Positions 41,098 to 50,260 of a stretch of 64,000 nucleotides of DNA are shown in pieces. Made by a program: the position numbers and the translations under genes. The stretch spans positions 1 through 64,000 of the forward strand of contig CAZVAQ010000002.1 of the NCBI GenBank assembly GCA_964625145.1, in the 5' to 3' direction. Each line of letters begins with the position of its first letter. The stretch's first letter is position 1. The notes beneath the pieces are model-generated. The model had not been told where the DNA came from and made no database searches. It worked only from the letters and a program-made list of their open reading frames with translations. The stretch is from CAYTRP01 sp964625145. Lineage in GTDB: Bacteria; Sumerlaeota; Sumerlaeia; SLMS01; JAHLLQ01.

Positions 41098-43257
41098 ATG
41101 GCAATGGCGACATCAATCACAATCACTCTGCCGGACGGTTCCCAGCGAACGTTCGACGGACCGGTGACGGTGCGCCAAATCGCCGAATCCATCGGGCCGG
41201 GCCTGGCAAAGGCCGCGCTCGCGGGAAAGATTGGCAGCCGCATCGTCGATCTGGAAACACCGGTGGAATCCGATGCGGAAGTCAGCATCCTCACCTCGCG
41301 TTCGCCCGAGGCGCTGGAAGTGCTTCGCCACTCGTGCACGCATCTGATGGCGCAGGCCATCAAGCGCCTTTATCCGAATGCCATGCTGGAAGACGGCCCG
41401 CCGACCGAGGAGGGCTTCTGGTATGACATCAAGACCGAACCGGTGGTGACACCGGAGGACTTTGAACGCATCGAAGCGGAGATGTGGAAGATCGTGGAGG
41501 AGGACCTGCCGATCCGCCGCCATGTCTTCTCGCGCCAGGAAGCCTTGGAGAAGTTCTCCGCCCGCGGCGAGAAGTACAAGATCGACCTGATCAACCGCAT
41601 CCCCGAGGGCGACACCATCAGTGCCTACGAGCAGGGCGAGTTCCTCGACCTCTGTCGCGGCCCGCATGTCCCCCGCACTGGTGTCTTCAAGGCCTTCAAG
41701 CTGCTGTCGACTGCCGGGGCCTACTGGAAGGGAGATGCGCGCAACGACCAGCTCACCCGCATCCGCGGCACGGCGTTTCATGACAAGAAGGAACTGAAGG
41801 AGTGGCTGCGCATCCAAGAGGAGGCGCAGAAGCGCAACCATCGCAAGTTGGGGCGCGAGCTGGAATTGTTCATGCACCACGAGTGGGCGCCGGGCGAGAC
41901 CTTCTGGCTGCCAAAGGGGAAGCTGCTCTACGACATCCTGATGGACATGAGCCAGCGCCTTCATCGCTCCGAAGGCTACAACGAAGTCTTCACACCGCAG
42001 CTCTTCCGCAAGGAGCTGTTCGAGACTTCCGGCCACTGGAAGCACTATCGCGATGACATGTTCATCGTGCCCGGCCAGGAGAAGCACGAGCTGACGGCCG
42101 AGGAGATCGTCGAATGGGCGGATCGCCTCGAAGCGGAATTGCGCGATGACGGCTGCGGCTGTCATGGGAAGGAGTTGCTGGAAGCGACCGGCAAGGCCGC
42201 CAGCGCCGCCGAACGGCTTTCCATCCTGCTGGGGCCCACTTCCCCCCTGGCGTCACGTCATTGGTACCTGTTCGAGAAGAAGGCGGGCTCGTTCATCCAT
42301 CTGACCAGTGAGGGTGACGAGATCTATGCGATGAAGCCGATGAATTGCCCGTCGCACATGCTGATCTTCCGCGAGCGGCGCCGCAGCTATCGCGAGCTGC
42401 CCTTTCGTATCAACGACATGGGGGTGCTGCACCGCAACGAGGCATCGGGCACGTTGAGCGGCCTGACACGCGTGCGGCAGTTCTGCCAGGACGACGCGCA
42501 CATCTTCCTCGATGATTCCATGATCACCGACGAGGTGACACGCGTCATCGGATTGGTGCGTCGCGTGTATCATGTGGTGGGGATGGAGTTCGCCTCCGTC
42601 CATCTGTCCACGCGGCCCGAGAAGGCCATGGGGACCAAGGAACAATGGGACCTGGCCGAGGCGGCATTGCAGCGAGCCATCGAGGCCAACGGAATGCCGT
42701 TCACCATCAACCATGGTGACGGCGCGTTCTATGGCCCGAAGATCGACTTCAAGGTGCGCGACTGCCTGGGGCGAGAGTTCCAGGTGGCCACCATCCAGCT
42801 CGACTATCTGCTGCCACAGCGCTTCGGTCTGGAGTTCACCGCGGCGGACGGTTCGTCGAAGACGCCGGTGGTCATTCACCGCGCGCTGTTCGGTTCGTAC
42901 GAACGATTCATCGGGATCCTGATCGAGCACTTCGCCGGGGCCTTCCCTGTCTGGTTGGCGCCGGAGCAGGTCCGCGTCATGTCCATCAGCGAGAAGCATG
43001 TGGACTACGCCCGCAAGGTGCACGAGGCTCTTCTGCGAGCCGATGTACGGTCGCATCTGGATGTGCGGGACGACAAGATCGGCGCCAAGATTCGCGAGGG
43101 CCAGTTGGCGAAGGTGCCCTACATGCTCGTGGTGGGGGAGAAGGAGGCCGAGACGGGAAGCGTTGCGGTCCGCACCCGCGAGAAGGGCGATGAAGGGAGT
43201 GTGGCGTTGGAGGGGTTTATCGCGCGGATCGATCCGGAGAAGCGGCGGGACTTTTGA
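41098..43257 (+). CDS. thrS: Threonyl-tRNA synthetase with a large insertion
   Basis: 719 residues (E. coli about 640). TGS domain about 1-65; editing domain with HSCTH (H78, H82) and LDLCRGPH; class II core with the zinc cysteine C417 in MKPMNCPSH (usual form CPGH), RNEASGTLSGLTRVRQF (motif 2), HGDGAFYGPKID and VVIHRALFGSYERF (motif 3 and a zinc histidine); anticodon-binding domain from about 610. Between DDMF (ending at 322) and KPMNC (from 413) lie 90 residues where E. coli has about 11; this insertion includes DDGCGCHGKE. All catalytic motifs are kept, so the enzyme should charge tRNA-Thr. A short CCCCGG/CCGGGG hairpin (41057-41074) lies before the start. Confidence 0.95.
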   Translation: MAMATSITITLPDGSQRTFDGPVTVRQIAESIGPGLAKAALAGKIGSRIVDLETPVESDAEVSILTSRSPEALEVLRHSCTHLMAQAIKRLYPNAMLEDGPPTEEGFWYDIKTEPVVTPEDFERIEAEMWKIVEEDLPIRRHVFSRQEALEKFSARGEKYKIDLINRIPEGDTISAYEQGEFLDLCRGPHVPRTGVFKAFKLLSTAGAYWKGDARNDQLTRIRGTAFHDKKELKEWLRIQEEAQKRNHRKLGRELELFMHHEWAPGETFWLPKGKLLYDILMDMSQRLHRSEGYNEVFTPQLFRKELFETSGHWKHYRDDMFIVPGQEKHELTAEEIVEWADRLEAELRDDGCGCHGKELLEATGKAASAAERLSILLGPTSPLASRHWYLFEKKAGSFIHLTSEGDEIYAMKPMNCPSHMLIFRERRRSYRELPFRINDMGVLHRNEASGTLSGLTRVRQFCQDDAHIFLDDSMITDEVTRVIGLVRRVYHVVGMEFASVHLSTRPEKAMGTKEQWDLAEAALQRAIEANGMPFTINHGDGAFYGPKIDFKVRDCLGREFQVATIQLDYLLPQRFGLEFTAADGSSKTPVVIHRALFGSYERFIGILIEHFAGAFPVWLAPEQVRVMSISEKHVDYARKVHEALLRADVRSHLDVRDDKIGAKIREGQLAKVPYMLVVGEKEAETGSVAVRTREKGDEGSVALEGFIARIDPEKRRDF

Positions 43258-43434
43258 TCAGGGAAGGGCTGCCGACTTGAGTAGCCGGCTCCCGTCCCTC
43301 ATTCTCATTTCGGATAGTGCAGGGCGGGATTGGCCAAAAACCCTTGAGGCAGTTTGCCCGGCGCCTTTAGGTGACGTGGCCAAGCCCCCAACAGGCTCCG
43401 TGAGCCATCCCCCGGCGGGGTACGGGTACTCCAA

Positions 43435-44646
43435 ATGAATAACGAGCTGACACAACGGCAGATGGTGACACTGCACGTTGTTGCAGCGCGCCGTCCAACG
43501 CCCCTGACCATGCAGCAGCTCTTTGAGTTCGGGCATGATGGTGTGGACCCGTCGCAGAGCCTGATCGTCGCGGCCCGTTTCATCCAGACAGAAGTTCCCA
43601 TCCGCATCGCGCGCATGGCCATCGAGTTGGAGCACCTGGCGGGTGGGTTGGCCGAGATGCCGTCGGTCGTGAAGACCCGGCTGCAATACATTGAATCATT
43701 CTTCCAAGTCTTTGAATTCGACAACATCAAGACCCCCGAGGACGAGCGGGAGTTCGTCCGACTGATGGCGCGCGTCAAGGACCGCCATGCCCACGTGGCG
43801 TCCGCCATCGGCCGTGGCATTCGTGAGTTGAAGGAGCGTACGGGCCGGACGGATCCACTCTATGAATTGCAGGAGGATCTGGATCGCTTCTACCTGGCGC
43901 GCATCGGCATCCGCATGATCGTCGGCCAGTATCTGGCCCTGCACGAGAATCGCGGCGAGGGCTGGACCGGCATCGTCTGCTCGCACACGCACCCCGCCGC
44001 CATCGCGGAGGAGGCCGGCGCCAAGGCCCGGGAGATGTGCCGCATGTCCTTTGGCTATGCGCCGGACCTGGAGATCCTCGGCAACCGCGAGCTGGAGTTC
44101 ACCTACATACCCTCGCATCTTCATCACATGCTGTTGGAGTTGCTCAAGAACTCCATGCGGGCAACGGTGCTGTTCCATCATGATGCGAAGCATCTGCCCG
44201 CAGTGCGCGCGATTATTGCCGACGGCGACGAGGACATCGCCATCAAGATCTCAGACAAGGGCGGTGGCATCCCGCGCAGCGAAGTCCGGCGCATCTGGAC
44301 TTACTTCAGCTCGACCGCCACCAATCCCGAAGCGGAGACGCCCTATCACCTAGACATGGATCCGCTGGCAGGATACGGCGTCGGCCTTCCGATGACGCGG
44401 CTGTACGCCCGCTACTTCGGCGGGGATCTGCAGCTCATGCCGATGCAAGGCTATGGCACCGACGCGTACCTGCACATCAACCGACTCGGCACCCAACACG
44501 AGATGCTGACGCGCGATCCATCGCTCGGCATGCGTACGACGACGATCAGCCGGGAAATTCCCAAGCTGACCCCCAGCCAGTTCGTAGTCGATGAGCAACG
44601 CGAGAGCGAGGAAGACGTGAGCGATCCGGCCGCAGAGACGGGCTGA
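43435..44646 (+). CDS. Bacterial homologue of mitochondrial pyruvate/branched-chain dehydrogenase kinase (PDK/BCKDK family)
   Basis: 403 residues, close to human PDK length. The N-terminal four-helix domain includes MQQLFEFGHD, AARFIQTEVPIRIARMAIEL, DRHAHVASAIGRGIREL (R117-H118, matching the RHNDV segment of PDKs) and LDRFYLARIGIRMIVGQYLAL. The GHKL ATPase domain has the N-box PSHLHHMLLELLKNSMRAT (E235, N239), the G1 box SDKGGGIP (D274), the G2 box GYGVGLPMTRLYARYFGGDL (from 313) and GYGTDAYLHI. These match mitochondrial PDK/BCKDK far better than two-component kinases; there is no H-box dimerisation domain. It would phosphorylate a serine of a 2-oxoacid dehydrogenase E1 or another protein. 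The C-terminal DW motif of animal PDKs is not seen. Monocistronic, 177 bases after thrS. Confidence 0.85.
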   Translation: MNNELTQRQMVTLHVVAARRPTPLTMQQLFEFGHDGVDPSQSLIVAARFIQTEVPIRIARMAIELEHLAGGLAEMPSVVKTRLQYIESFFQVFEFDNIKTPEDEREFVRLMARVKDRHAHVASAIGRGIRELKERTGRTDPLYELQEDLDRFYLARIGIRMIVGQYLALHENRGEGWTGIVCSHTHPAAIAEEAGAKAREMCRMSFGYAPDLEILGNRELEFTYIPSHLHHMLLELLKNSMRATVLFHHDAKHLPAVRAIIADGDEDIAIKISDKGGGIPRSEVRRIWTYFSSTATNPEAETPYHLDMDPLAGYGVGLPMTRLYARYFGGDLQLMPMQGYGTDAYLHINRLGTQHEMLTRDPSLGMRTTTISREIPKLTPSQFVVDEQRESEEDVSDPAAETG

Positions 44647-44682
44647 GGAGTAAGAAGCAGCACATTATGAACGAAATGAAAC

Positions 44683-44705
44683 GCCCGGCCATTTGATGGC
44701 CGGGC
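44683..44705. terminator. Bidirectional hairpin terminator
   Basis: Stem GCCCGGCCA/TGGCCGGGC with loop TTTGA; the flanks TGAAA and TTTCA extend pairing with one mismatch region. It lies between the convergent kinase and serA genes. Confidence 0.75.
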
Positions 44706-44736
44706 ATTTCATGTGCATTGAGTCTATCGTCGCGGA

Positions 44737-46329
44737 TCAGAGGCGGATCAGGCGGGCCGTGTTAATGTGATCCAGGGCCTGCAAGCCTTCGAGGTCCTCG
44801 GCGGTGACCTCGCCCTCCACGTTGATGATGGTCATGGCGTGGACATTCATTTCCCGGCGGCCCCATGTCATCTCGCTGATGTTGAGCTTGCGCTCGCCGA
44901 AGTACGTGCCCACGGCGCCGATGATGCCCGGCACGTCGTCGTTCTCGACGACGACGAGCGTGCCCTTGGGGACAGCATTGAAGGAGCGGTCGTTCACGCG
45001 AACGATGCGGTCGTAGTCGGGTTCGAAGACCGTGCCGGCGAAGAGGTTCTCTGTGTTGTCCTCGTAGGTCACCTTGATCGTGAGCAGGTTTGCGAACGCG
45101 TGCTTCTGGCTCATGGTGGACTCGACCAACTCGATGCCGCGCTCTTCCAGGATTGGACGCGCGTTCACGTAGTTGATGGGCCGGTCGGTGGAGGGTTCGA
45201 TGAAGCCCTTTGCAAAGGCCGTAGCCAGGGGCTTGGTGGGGAAATTGGTGACCGAGCCGGAGAAGGAAGCTTCCAGCCGGACGGCGCGCTTGGGTTCGAA
45301 CTGCGCGGCGAAGCTGCCGAGGCGCTCGCACAGGCGCAGGTACGGGCGCATCGTCTCCAGGACCTTCGGGTCGAAGCTCGGCGCGTTGATGGCGTTGCGG
45401 ATGTTGTTGTTTTGCAGCAGGTCGACGATCTGCTCTGCCACCTGGATGGCCACGTTTTCCTGCGCTTCCGTGGTGGAGGCGGCGATGTGCGGAGTGATGA
45501 TGACATTCTCCACGCCCAGAAGCGGATGACCGGCGGGGAGCGGTTCCTGCTCGAAGACGTCGAGTGCCGCGCCGGCGATGACACCGGTCTTCAGGGCCTC
45601 CGCCAGGGCTTCCTCGTCCACGATGCCACCGCGGGCACAATTCACCAGACGGGTGGTCTTCTTCATCGTGCGCAGACGCTCGGCATTGATGAGCTTCTTC
45701 GTCTCCGGTGACAGGGGCGTGTGGATCGTGATGAAGTCGGCGCGCTTGCAGATTTCGTCCACGCCGCCGGGCTCCACGCCCATCTGCTTCATGACTTCCG
45801 GCGAGACGAACGGGTCATAGGCGATGACGCGCATCTCGAAGGCCATCATGCGCTTGGCGACTTCCTGGCCGATGCGGCCGAACCCGAGGATGCCAAGTGT
45901 CTTGTTGGCAAACTCGACTCCCATGAACTTGTTCTTCTCCCAGCCGCCCGCATGCGTGCTGGCGTGTGCCATGGGAATCTTGCGGGCGATGGACATCATC
46001 ATCGCAATCGTGTGTTCGCCGGTGCTGACCGTGTTGCCACCCGGGGTGTTCATGACGATGATGCCGTGGCGGCTGGCGGCTTCCACGTCGACATTGTCCA
46101 CGCCGACGCCGGCGCGGCCGATCACGCGCAGGCGCTTGGCGCCGGCGGCGATGATGTCCGCCGTGGCCTTGCTGCGGCTGCGCACGACCCAACCGTCGTA
46201 TTCGTGGATACGATCCTTGATCTCGTCCTGCGTCAGGGTGGGAAGGTGGTCGACTTCGAGGCCGGCATTGCGAAAAACGTCGAGTCCGTCCTCGCTCAGC
46301 TTGTCACTTACCAGGATGCGATAGGTCAT
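44737..46329 (-). CDS. serA: D-3-phosphoglycerate dehydrogenase
   Basis: 530 residues, the long (type 1) form. NAD-binding motif LGILGFGRIGQEVAKRM; substrate and catalytic residues in NCARGGIVDEEAL and the histidine in ITPHIAASTTEAQENVA. After the dehydrogenase (to about 310) comes an allosteric substrate-binding domain (about 320-450) and a C-terminal ACT domain (GTLVVVENDDVPGIIGAVGTYF) for serine feedback. Catalyses the first step of serine synthesis in the cytoplasm. Monocistronic, separated from the LolA-like gene by 219 bases with nothing notable. Confidence 0.94.
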   Translation of the reverse strand: MTYRILVSDKLSEDGLDVFRNAGLEVDHLPTLTQDEIKDRIHEYDGWVVRSRSKATADIIAAGAKRLRVIGRAGVGVDNVDVEAASRHGIIVMNTPGGNTVSTGEHTIAMMMSIARKIPMAHASTHAGGWEKNKFMGVEFANKTLGILGFGRIGQEVAKRMMAFEMRVIAYDPFVSPEVMKQMGVEPGGVDEICKRADFITIHTPLSPETKKLINAERLRTMKKTTRLVNCARGGIVDEEALAEALKTGVIAGAALDVFEQEPLPAGHPLLGVENVIITPHIAASTTEAQENVAIQVAEQIVDLLQNNNIRNAINAPSFDPKVLETMRPYLRLCERLGSFAAQFEPKRAVRLEASFSGSVTNFPTKPLATAFAKGFIEPSTDRPINYVNARPILEERGIELVESTMSQKHAFANLLTIKVTYEDNTENLFAGTVFEPDYDRIVRVNDRSFNAVPKGTLVVVENDDVPGIIGAVGTYFGERKLNISEMTWGRREMNVHAMTIINVEGEVTAEDLEGLQALDHINTARLIRL

Positions 46330-46548
46330 TGGCGATAGGCGACTTGGCGCCCGCTCCTCTGCTATGGGGATTGCTGCCCGGGGATGTCATGGGGTTTGTA
46401 CGCCCAGCGCCGCGGGGGGGATATTCAGAGCGGCGCAGACCCGTGGGGCAAGCCCTGAGAGAGGGAGGAAACGGCAAGATGGGAGGCTTGTTGGCGATCC
46501 CATGGCTGGCCGGAAGTCATTGGCCGGCATGGATCGCGGTGGCTGGCC

Positions 46549-47385
46549 CTACAGGCGATTGATCTCCACGGTTGGTGGGAACTCGGCCTTGAACTTCACC
46601 GGATCGATCTCCACATCCCGGACCACGGACTCCAGACGGACGGTCACCGTTTCGTCCTCCTGCTCCATCTCGAGCAGCTTGGGATCCAGGCTCTCCCGGT
46701 CAAACTCAACACGGATCGAGCTGTACCCAAGGCTCCGGTCCAGGTCCTTTGAGACAAAGTCCACGGCCAGACGGTCATCGTTTGCTGGTTGCTGATGGGC
46801 GTAGTTGACGTCGAAGACTTCCAAGATCAAATCCACGTCCAATCCAAAACCCACCAGGAGCTGGTTGATGGCGGCACCGTCGCCGCTGTCCATGGTGGCT
46901 TCGTCAACCTGGTTCAACTCCGGCGTATAGATGTACGCGGTGTTCTTGATCAGGTAGTAGCGCAGCTCGGAGGGCTCGTAATAATCGCAGCGGAACAAAC
47001 TTGGGTGTTGGTACCAGAACTCGCCGCGGCTTTCGATTTTCTCCAGAAAGATTGAGCTGCTGCGGACCTGCAGGAACTTGCTGTGCAGGCTCTTGAGCCC
47101 CGCGTTCTTCTCCTCGAGACGACGCAGAAACTCGACGGGATCTTCGGGAATGGCCTCCACCCCGCTCCCTTCCGGTTCCTCGCTCCTTGGGGTCTCGGCG
47201 GTGCCCTCGTCCTTCAAGGCCTCGATAGCCTGTCCGAACAGGACACCGGGCATTGTGGCGCCAACGGCGGGAGGCAGGCTGGGGTAATGAATATTCCCGT
47301 CTGTGGCCTCTATCGGGCCGGCCAAGGCGAGAACCAACGTCAACGTGGGCAGGGAAAGTAGAGTGGGGCGAATCTTCATGGGCAT
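46549..47385 (-). CDS. LolA-like periplasmic protein
   Basis: 278 residues from ATG 47385 (47379 also possible). A signal peptide (TLLSLPTLTLVLALAGPIEA) and an acidic linker of about 60 residues precede a LolA-type half-barrel (about 85-278): helix LEEKNAGLKSLHSKFLQVR, strand FWYQHPSLFRCDYYEPSE, YYLIKNTAYIYTPELNQVDE and the pair RVEFDRESLDPKLLEMEQED. LolA carries lipoproteins across the periplasm; many remote LolA-like proteins have other roles. No lolB or lolCDE is nearby. Confidence 0.75.
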   Translation of the reverse strand: MPMKIRPTLLSLPTLTLVLALAGPIEATDGNIHYPSLPPAVGATMPGVLFGQAIEALKDEGTAETPRSEEPEGSGVEAIPEDPVEFLRRLEEKNAGLKSLHSKFLQVRSSSIFLEKIESRGEFWYQHPSLFRCDYYEPSELRYYLIKNTAYIYTPELNQVDEATMDSGDGAAINQLLVGFGLDVDLILEVFDVNYAHQQPANDDRLAVDFVSKDLDRSLGYSSIRVEFDRESLDPKLLEMEQEDETVTVRLESVVRDVEIDPVKFKAEFPPTVEINRL

Positions 47386-47539
47386 AACCACTTGATACGA
47401 TGAGAGGGGTGCAACGTCGGAGAGACTGCTCCGGCCTGTATGACCAGACCGTCCAGAGGAATGTTCCCTTTTGGAGGGAACGACTTTGCCAATTCCACCC
47501 AAATCCGGGTTTTCATGATGGGGTTTCCGAGCATGCGGA

Positions 47540-50260
47540 TCATGAACCTCCGGCCGTCAACTGGCGGACCCGCTTCAAATAAAGCTGGGGCCTGACCGGT
47601 CGGCGGGTTGTGTGGTCAATCTCGTTGAGCTGCATGATCCAACCTCGTGGATCCATGGCGATGGACAGGGGGCGCTCCAGGGTCTGGAAGACCACTTCCT
47701 TCTCCTCCTGCTCCTCGAGCAGGATGGTTGTATCGATCCGGTCACCATCGGTTTCCAGGAGGATCGGCACATTCATGCGCCCGGTGCCCTTGTTGGCCAC
47801 GATGGCGCGGGTGGTGTAGACAAAGCCGCGGGTTTGCGGGTCCTCAGCGTAGATCACCTCGGCCTCGACCAGGCTGTATCGGGGGAGGACTCCTTCCACC
47901 AGCCATTGGTCGAAGAAACGACCGAGATCCATTCCCGATTCCTCCTCCATCAGTTTCCGATAGAGTTCGACGGTGAAGCGGTCGCCGCGGTGCTCCTGCA
48001 GGAGACGTCTCAACGCGCGGACGAATGCGTCATCGCCGACTTGTCCACGCAGCATGTGATGAAAGCCCACAAGACGGCTGGTAGGAACAGGGCGCAGATC
48101 CGTACCACGGAGGGCGGCAAGTGCGGGCCCTTCGAATCCGGGCTCTTCCGCGGCGAGGACGGCAAAGGGGTACTGTCCCGGTGTGCGAGCAAACTCCCAA
48201 GGGATGATGATGAAGTCCCTTCGCAGCAGACGCGGCATCTCGCGAGTGTTGCCGCGCAGGAAGCACCATTCGTGTAGATAGGTGATGAGCGCTTCACGCA
48301 GCAGAGCCGGGTCTTCTATCGTCAGGAAGGATCCATTGAACCAAGTCCTCACCAGATCGTGATGAATCGTGCTGAAGGCGACGTCGAAGTAGACGGCCGT
48401 GGGTTCGCTGTAGTCGGCGTACTTGGGCAGGTGCATTTCCAGCTCATCCAGCCGGGCGGACGTGATGGAAAGGGGACTGGTGGGCACTTGTCGCGGTGTC
48501 TCGGTCAGCACGATTGGAACTGGTGGCGGCCCGAATGCCCGCGCCAGGCGCGTGAGGCGATCCTCCCACGCGACCAACAACTGCCCGGCGATCTCTTCGT
48601 GTTCAGGAAGGACATGAAACCGGACCGGCATCTCGCCCAAGGTTCTGCTCACCAGAATTGTCGGTGCCGCTACCAAACTGGTAGGCAGTCCCGGAGCCTT
48701 GCAGCGTAGGACCACCCGGCCGTCGGCCGACTCGGAATCCGCCGGGCCGCTGACCCACTCCAGTCCGTTCGCCATGGGCATCGTCAACTCGTAGGGAGCT
48801 GGTTGCGGAGCGTGCCGGATGGTTCGCGACCGATAGTCCACCAGCAGACTCTCTCCATACCACGGCCCAAGAGTCTCGAAGGTCCTGAAGACATGGTGTC
48901 CTGTACGCGCCCAATCGCGGGAAGCGGAAGCCGCCGGACGGGCAACCAGACGGACTTCGACTTCCTGATCAGGGCGAAGTGGCGGATCAAAGCGGAGTAC
49001 GCTGACGCCGGCAGAGGGCGACGCCGATTCAGTTTCAAGCGAGACATTTCCGCCATCACTGCGCGTCGCCTCGGAAAGGACCGTGGCTGTTCCGAGCGTG
49101 ATGGCCGCCAGCGATTGCCCTTCGCGAAGGCTGGAAGACAGCATCAGCCGGCCGGTAAGAGTGCCGGCTTCCAGTTGGGTCAGATCCCATTGGCGGGATG
49201 CAATGATGGGTGGATAGACAACACCATCGCTTCCCGGTGGTGCCACGACACGGTCCCAGGCCATTGCCTGATCGGAGTTCGTTGTGTGGATCATGGCGCT
49301 TCTTGCGCGCCCGGCCATGCGTGCGGTTGCGCCTGCTCCGACAATAACCAGTACCAGACACGCCAAGGCATGAAGGGAGGCGAGGCGGCGAGGCGCGTTG
49401 GAAAGCTGTGAGAACAAGTAACGGATCGCCGAGCGCGAGGGCTTTGGCGTCTTTCGGCTTTTCAATATGGTGACGGCTGTTGGGCGGCGCGTGGTGGATG
49501 CCGCAATGCCGAATAGTCCCGCGCTCAAGAGAGCCAGCAGTCCCGCGTCCGTCAGAAAGTCATCCAGAGGAATCAGGATTCCCAACGAGCGGGAGGTTTC
49601 ATGGAAGAGATCCTCCGCACGCCCCAGCCAGACGTGAATCCACAACGTCACCGTGACGATGGCGCCTCCCACTGCCAATGCAGGCAGATCACGGCGCAGC
49701 AGGGAGCGACTCGCGAGCCCCGCCGTGGCTGACACCAGCATCAGCGGCACGAGCACGATGGCTGCAAACATCAACGAAGGCGAGAGCATCAGGGAAGTTG
49801 CCTGCGTTGGCCGCCAAGCGAAGGGAAACAATACCACAACGACGGCGAGGGGAAGCGTGCCGATCAGGACTGCAAGGAGGCGCGATGCCTGGACCAGCAA
49901 TCCCGGCGCCGGGCGTGCATCGTCCAATGTGCGCATGCGGTGGCGATCGGCCCGGCCCGCGCTCTCGAGGGAAAGAAGCAAGGCTCCGCCCGCCAACAAT
50001 GCCGCGAGAACACGAATGCCAGCGGAACCGCCCGGAAAGTCCACGGCAACCGCCTCGCCAAAGCCTGGGCCGGTGCGTTGCAGCATCAGGCAAGTGCCAA
50101 TGGTGAGCAGTGCCAGAATCCGCCAACGCCACGAGCGAAGGAGGACGCGCGTCTCAAGAGAGGCGAGAAAGGGAAGAAGGGAGAGCCAGTGCCGGCGGCG
50201 GGGAAGTTGGCCGTGCACCATCGGGTGGGACTCTGCAACCGCATGCTCCGCAGGTTTCAC
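47540..50260 (-). CDS. Multi-pass membrane protein fused to catalytically degenerate M1-type peptidase domain
   Basis: 906 residues from GTG 50260, whose GTGA overlaps the stop of the PpiC gene. The N-terminal 320 residues have about eight membrane segments resembling an ABC-2 permease half. The C-terminal part (about 330-830) resembles M1 aminopeptidases, but the zinc site is lost: where HExxH is expected the sequence reads HDLVR in STIHHDLVRTWFNGSF, followed by REALITYL in place of NEGFATYL. RFFDQWLVEGVLPRY and the all-beta C-terminus match the M1 tail. Known M1-ABC2 fusions keep HExxH. A scaffold or chaperone role is more likely than proteolysis. Confidence 0.75.
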   Translation of the reverse strand: MKPAEHAVAESHPMVHGQLPRRRHWLSLLPFLASLETRVLLRSWRWRILALLTIGTCLMLQRTGPGFGEAVAVDFPGGSAGIRVLAALLAGGALLLSLESAGRADRHRMRTLDDARPAPGLLVQASRLLAVLIGTLPLAVVVVLFPFAWRPTQATSLMLSPSLMFAAIVLVPLMLVSATAGLASRSLLRRDLPALAVGGAIVTVTLWIHVWLGRAEDLFHETSRSLGILIPLDDFLTDAGLLALLSAGLFGIAASTTRRPTAVTILKSRKTPKPSRSAIRYLFSQLSNAPRRLASLHALACLVLVIVGAGATARMAGRARSAMIHTTNSDQAMAWDRVVAPPGSDGVVYPPIIASRQWDLTQLEAGTLTGRLMLSSSLREGQSLAAITLGTATVLSEATRSDGGNVSLETESASPSAGVSVLRFDPPLRPDQEVEVRLVARPAASASRDWARTGHHVFRTFETLGPWYGESLLVDYRSRTIRHAPQPAPYELTMPMANGLEWVSGPADSESADGRVVLRCKAPGLPTSLVAAPTILVSRTLGEMPVRFHVLPEHEEIAGQLLVAWEDRLTRLARAFGPPPVPIVLTETPRQVPTSPLSITSARLDELEMHLPKYADYSEPTAVYFDVAFSTIHHDLVRTWFNGSFLTIEDPALLREALITYLHEWCFLRGNTREMPRLLRRDFIIIPWEFARTPGQYPFAVLAAEEPGFEGPALAALRGTDLRPVPTSRLVGFHHMLRGQVGDDAFVRALRRLLQEHRGDRFTVELYRKLMEEESGMDLGRFFDQWLVEGVLPRYSLVEAEVIYAEDPQTRGFVYTTRAIVANKGTGRMNVPILLETDGDRIDTTILLEEQEEKEVVFQTLERPLSIAMDPRGWIMQLNEIDHTTRRPVRPQLYLKRVRQLTAGGS

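Noticed and set aside
47464..47481. GTTCCC/GGGAAC hairpin upstream of LolA-like gene
   Set aside because: Only six pairs and no T-tract on either strand; too weak to call.
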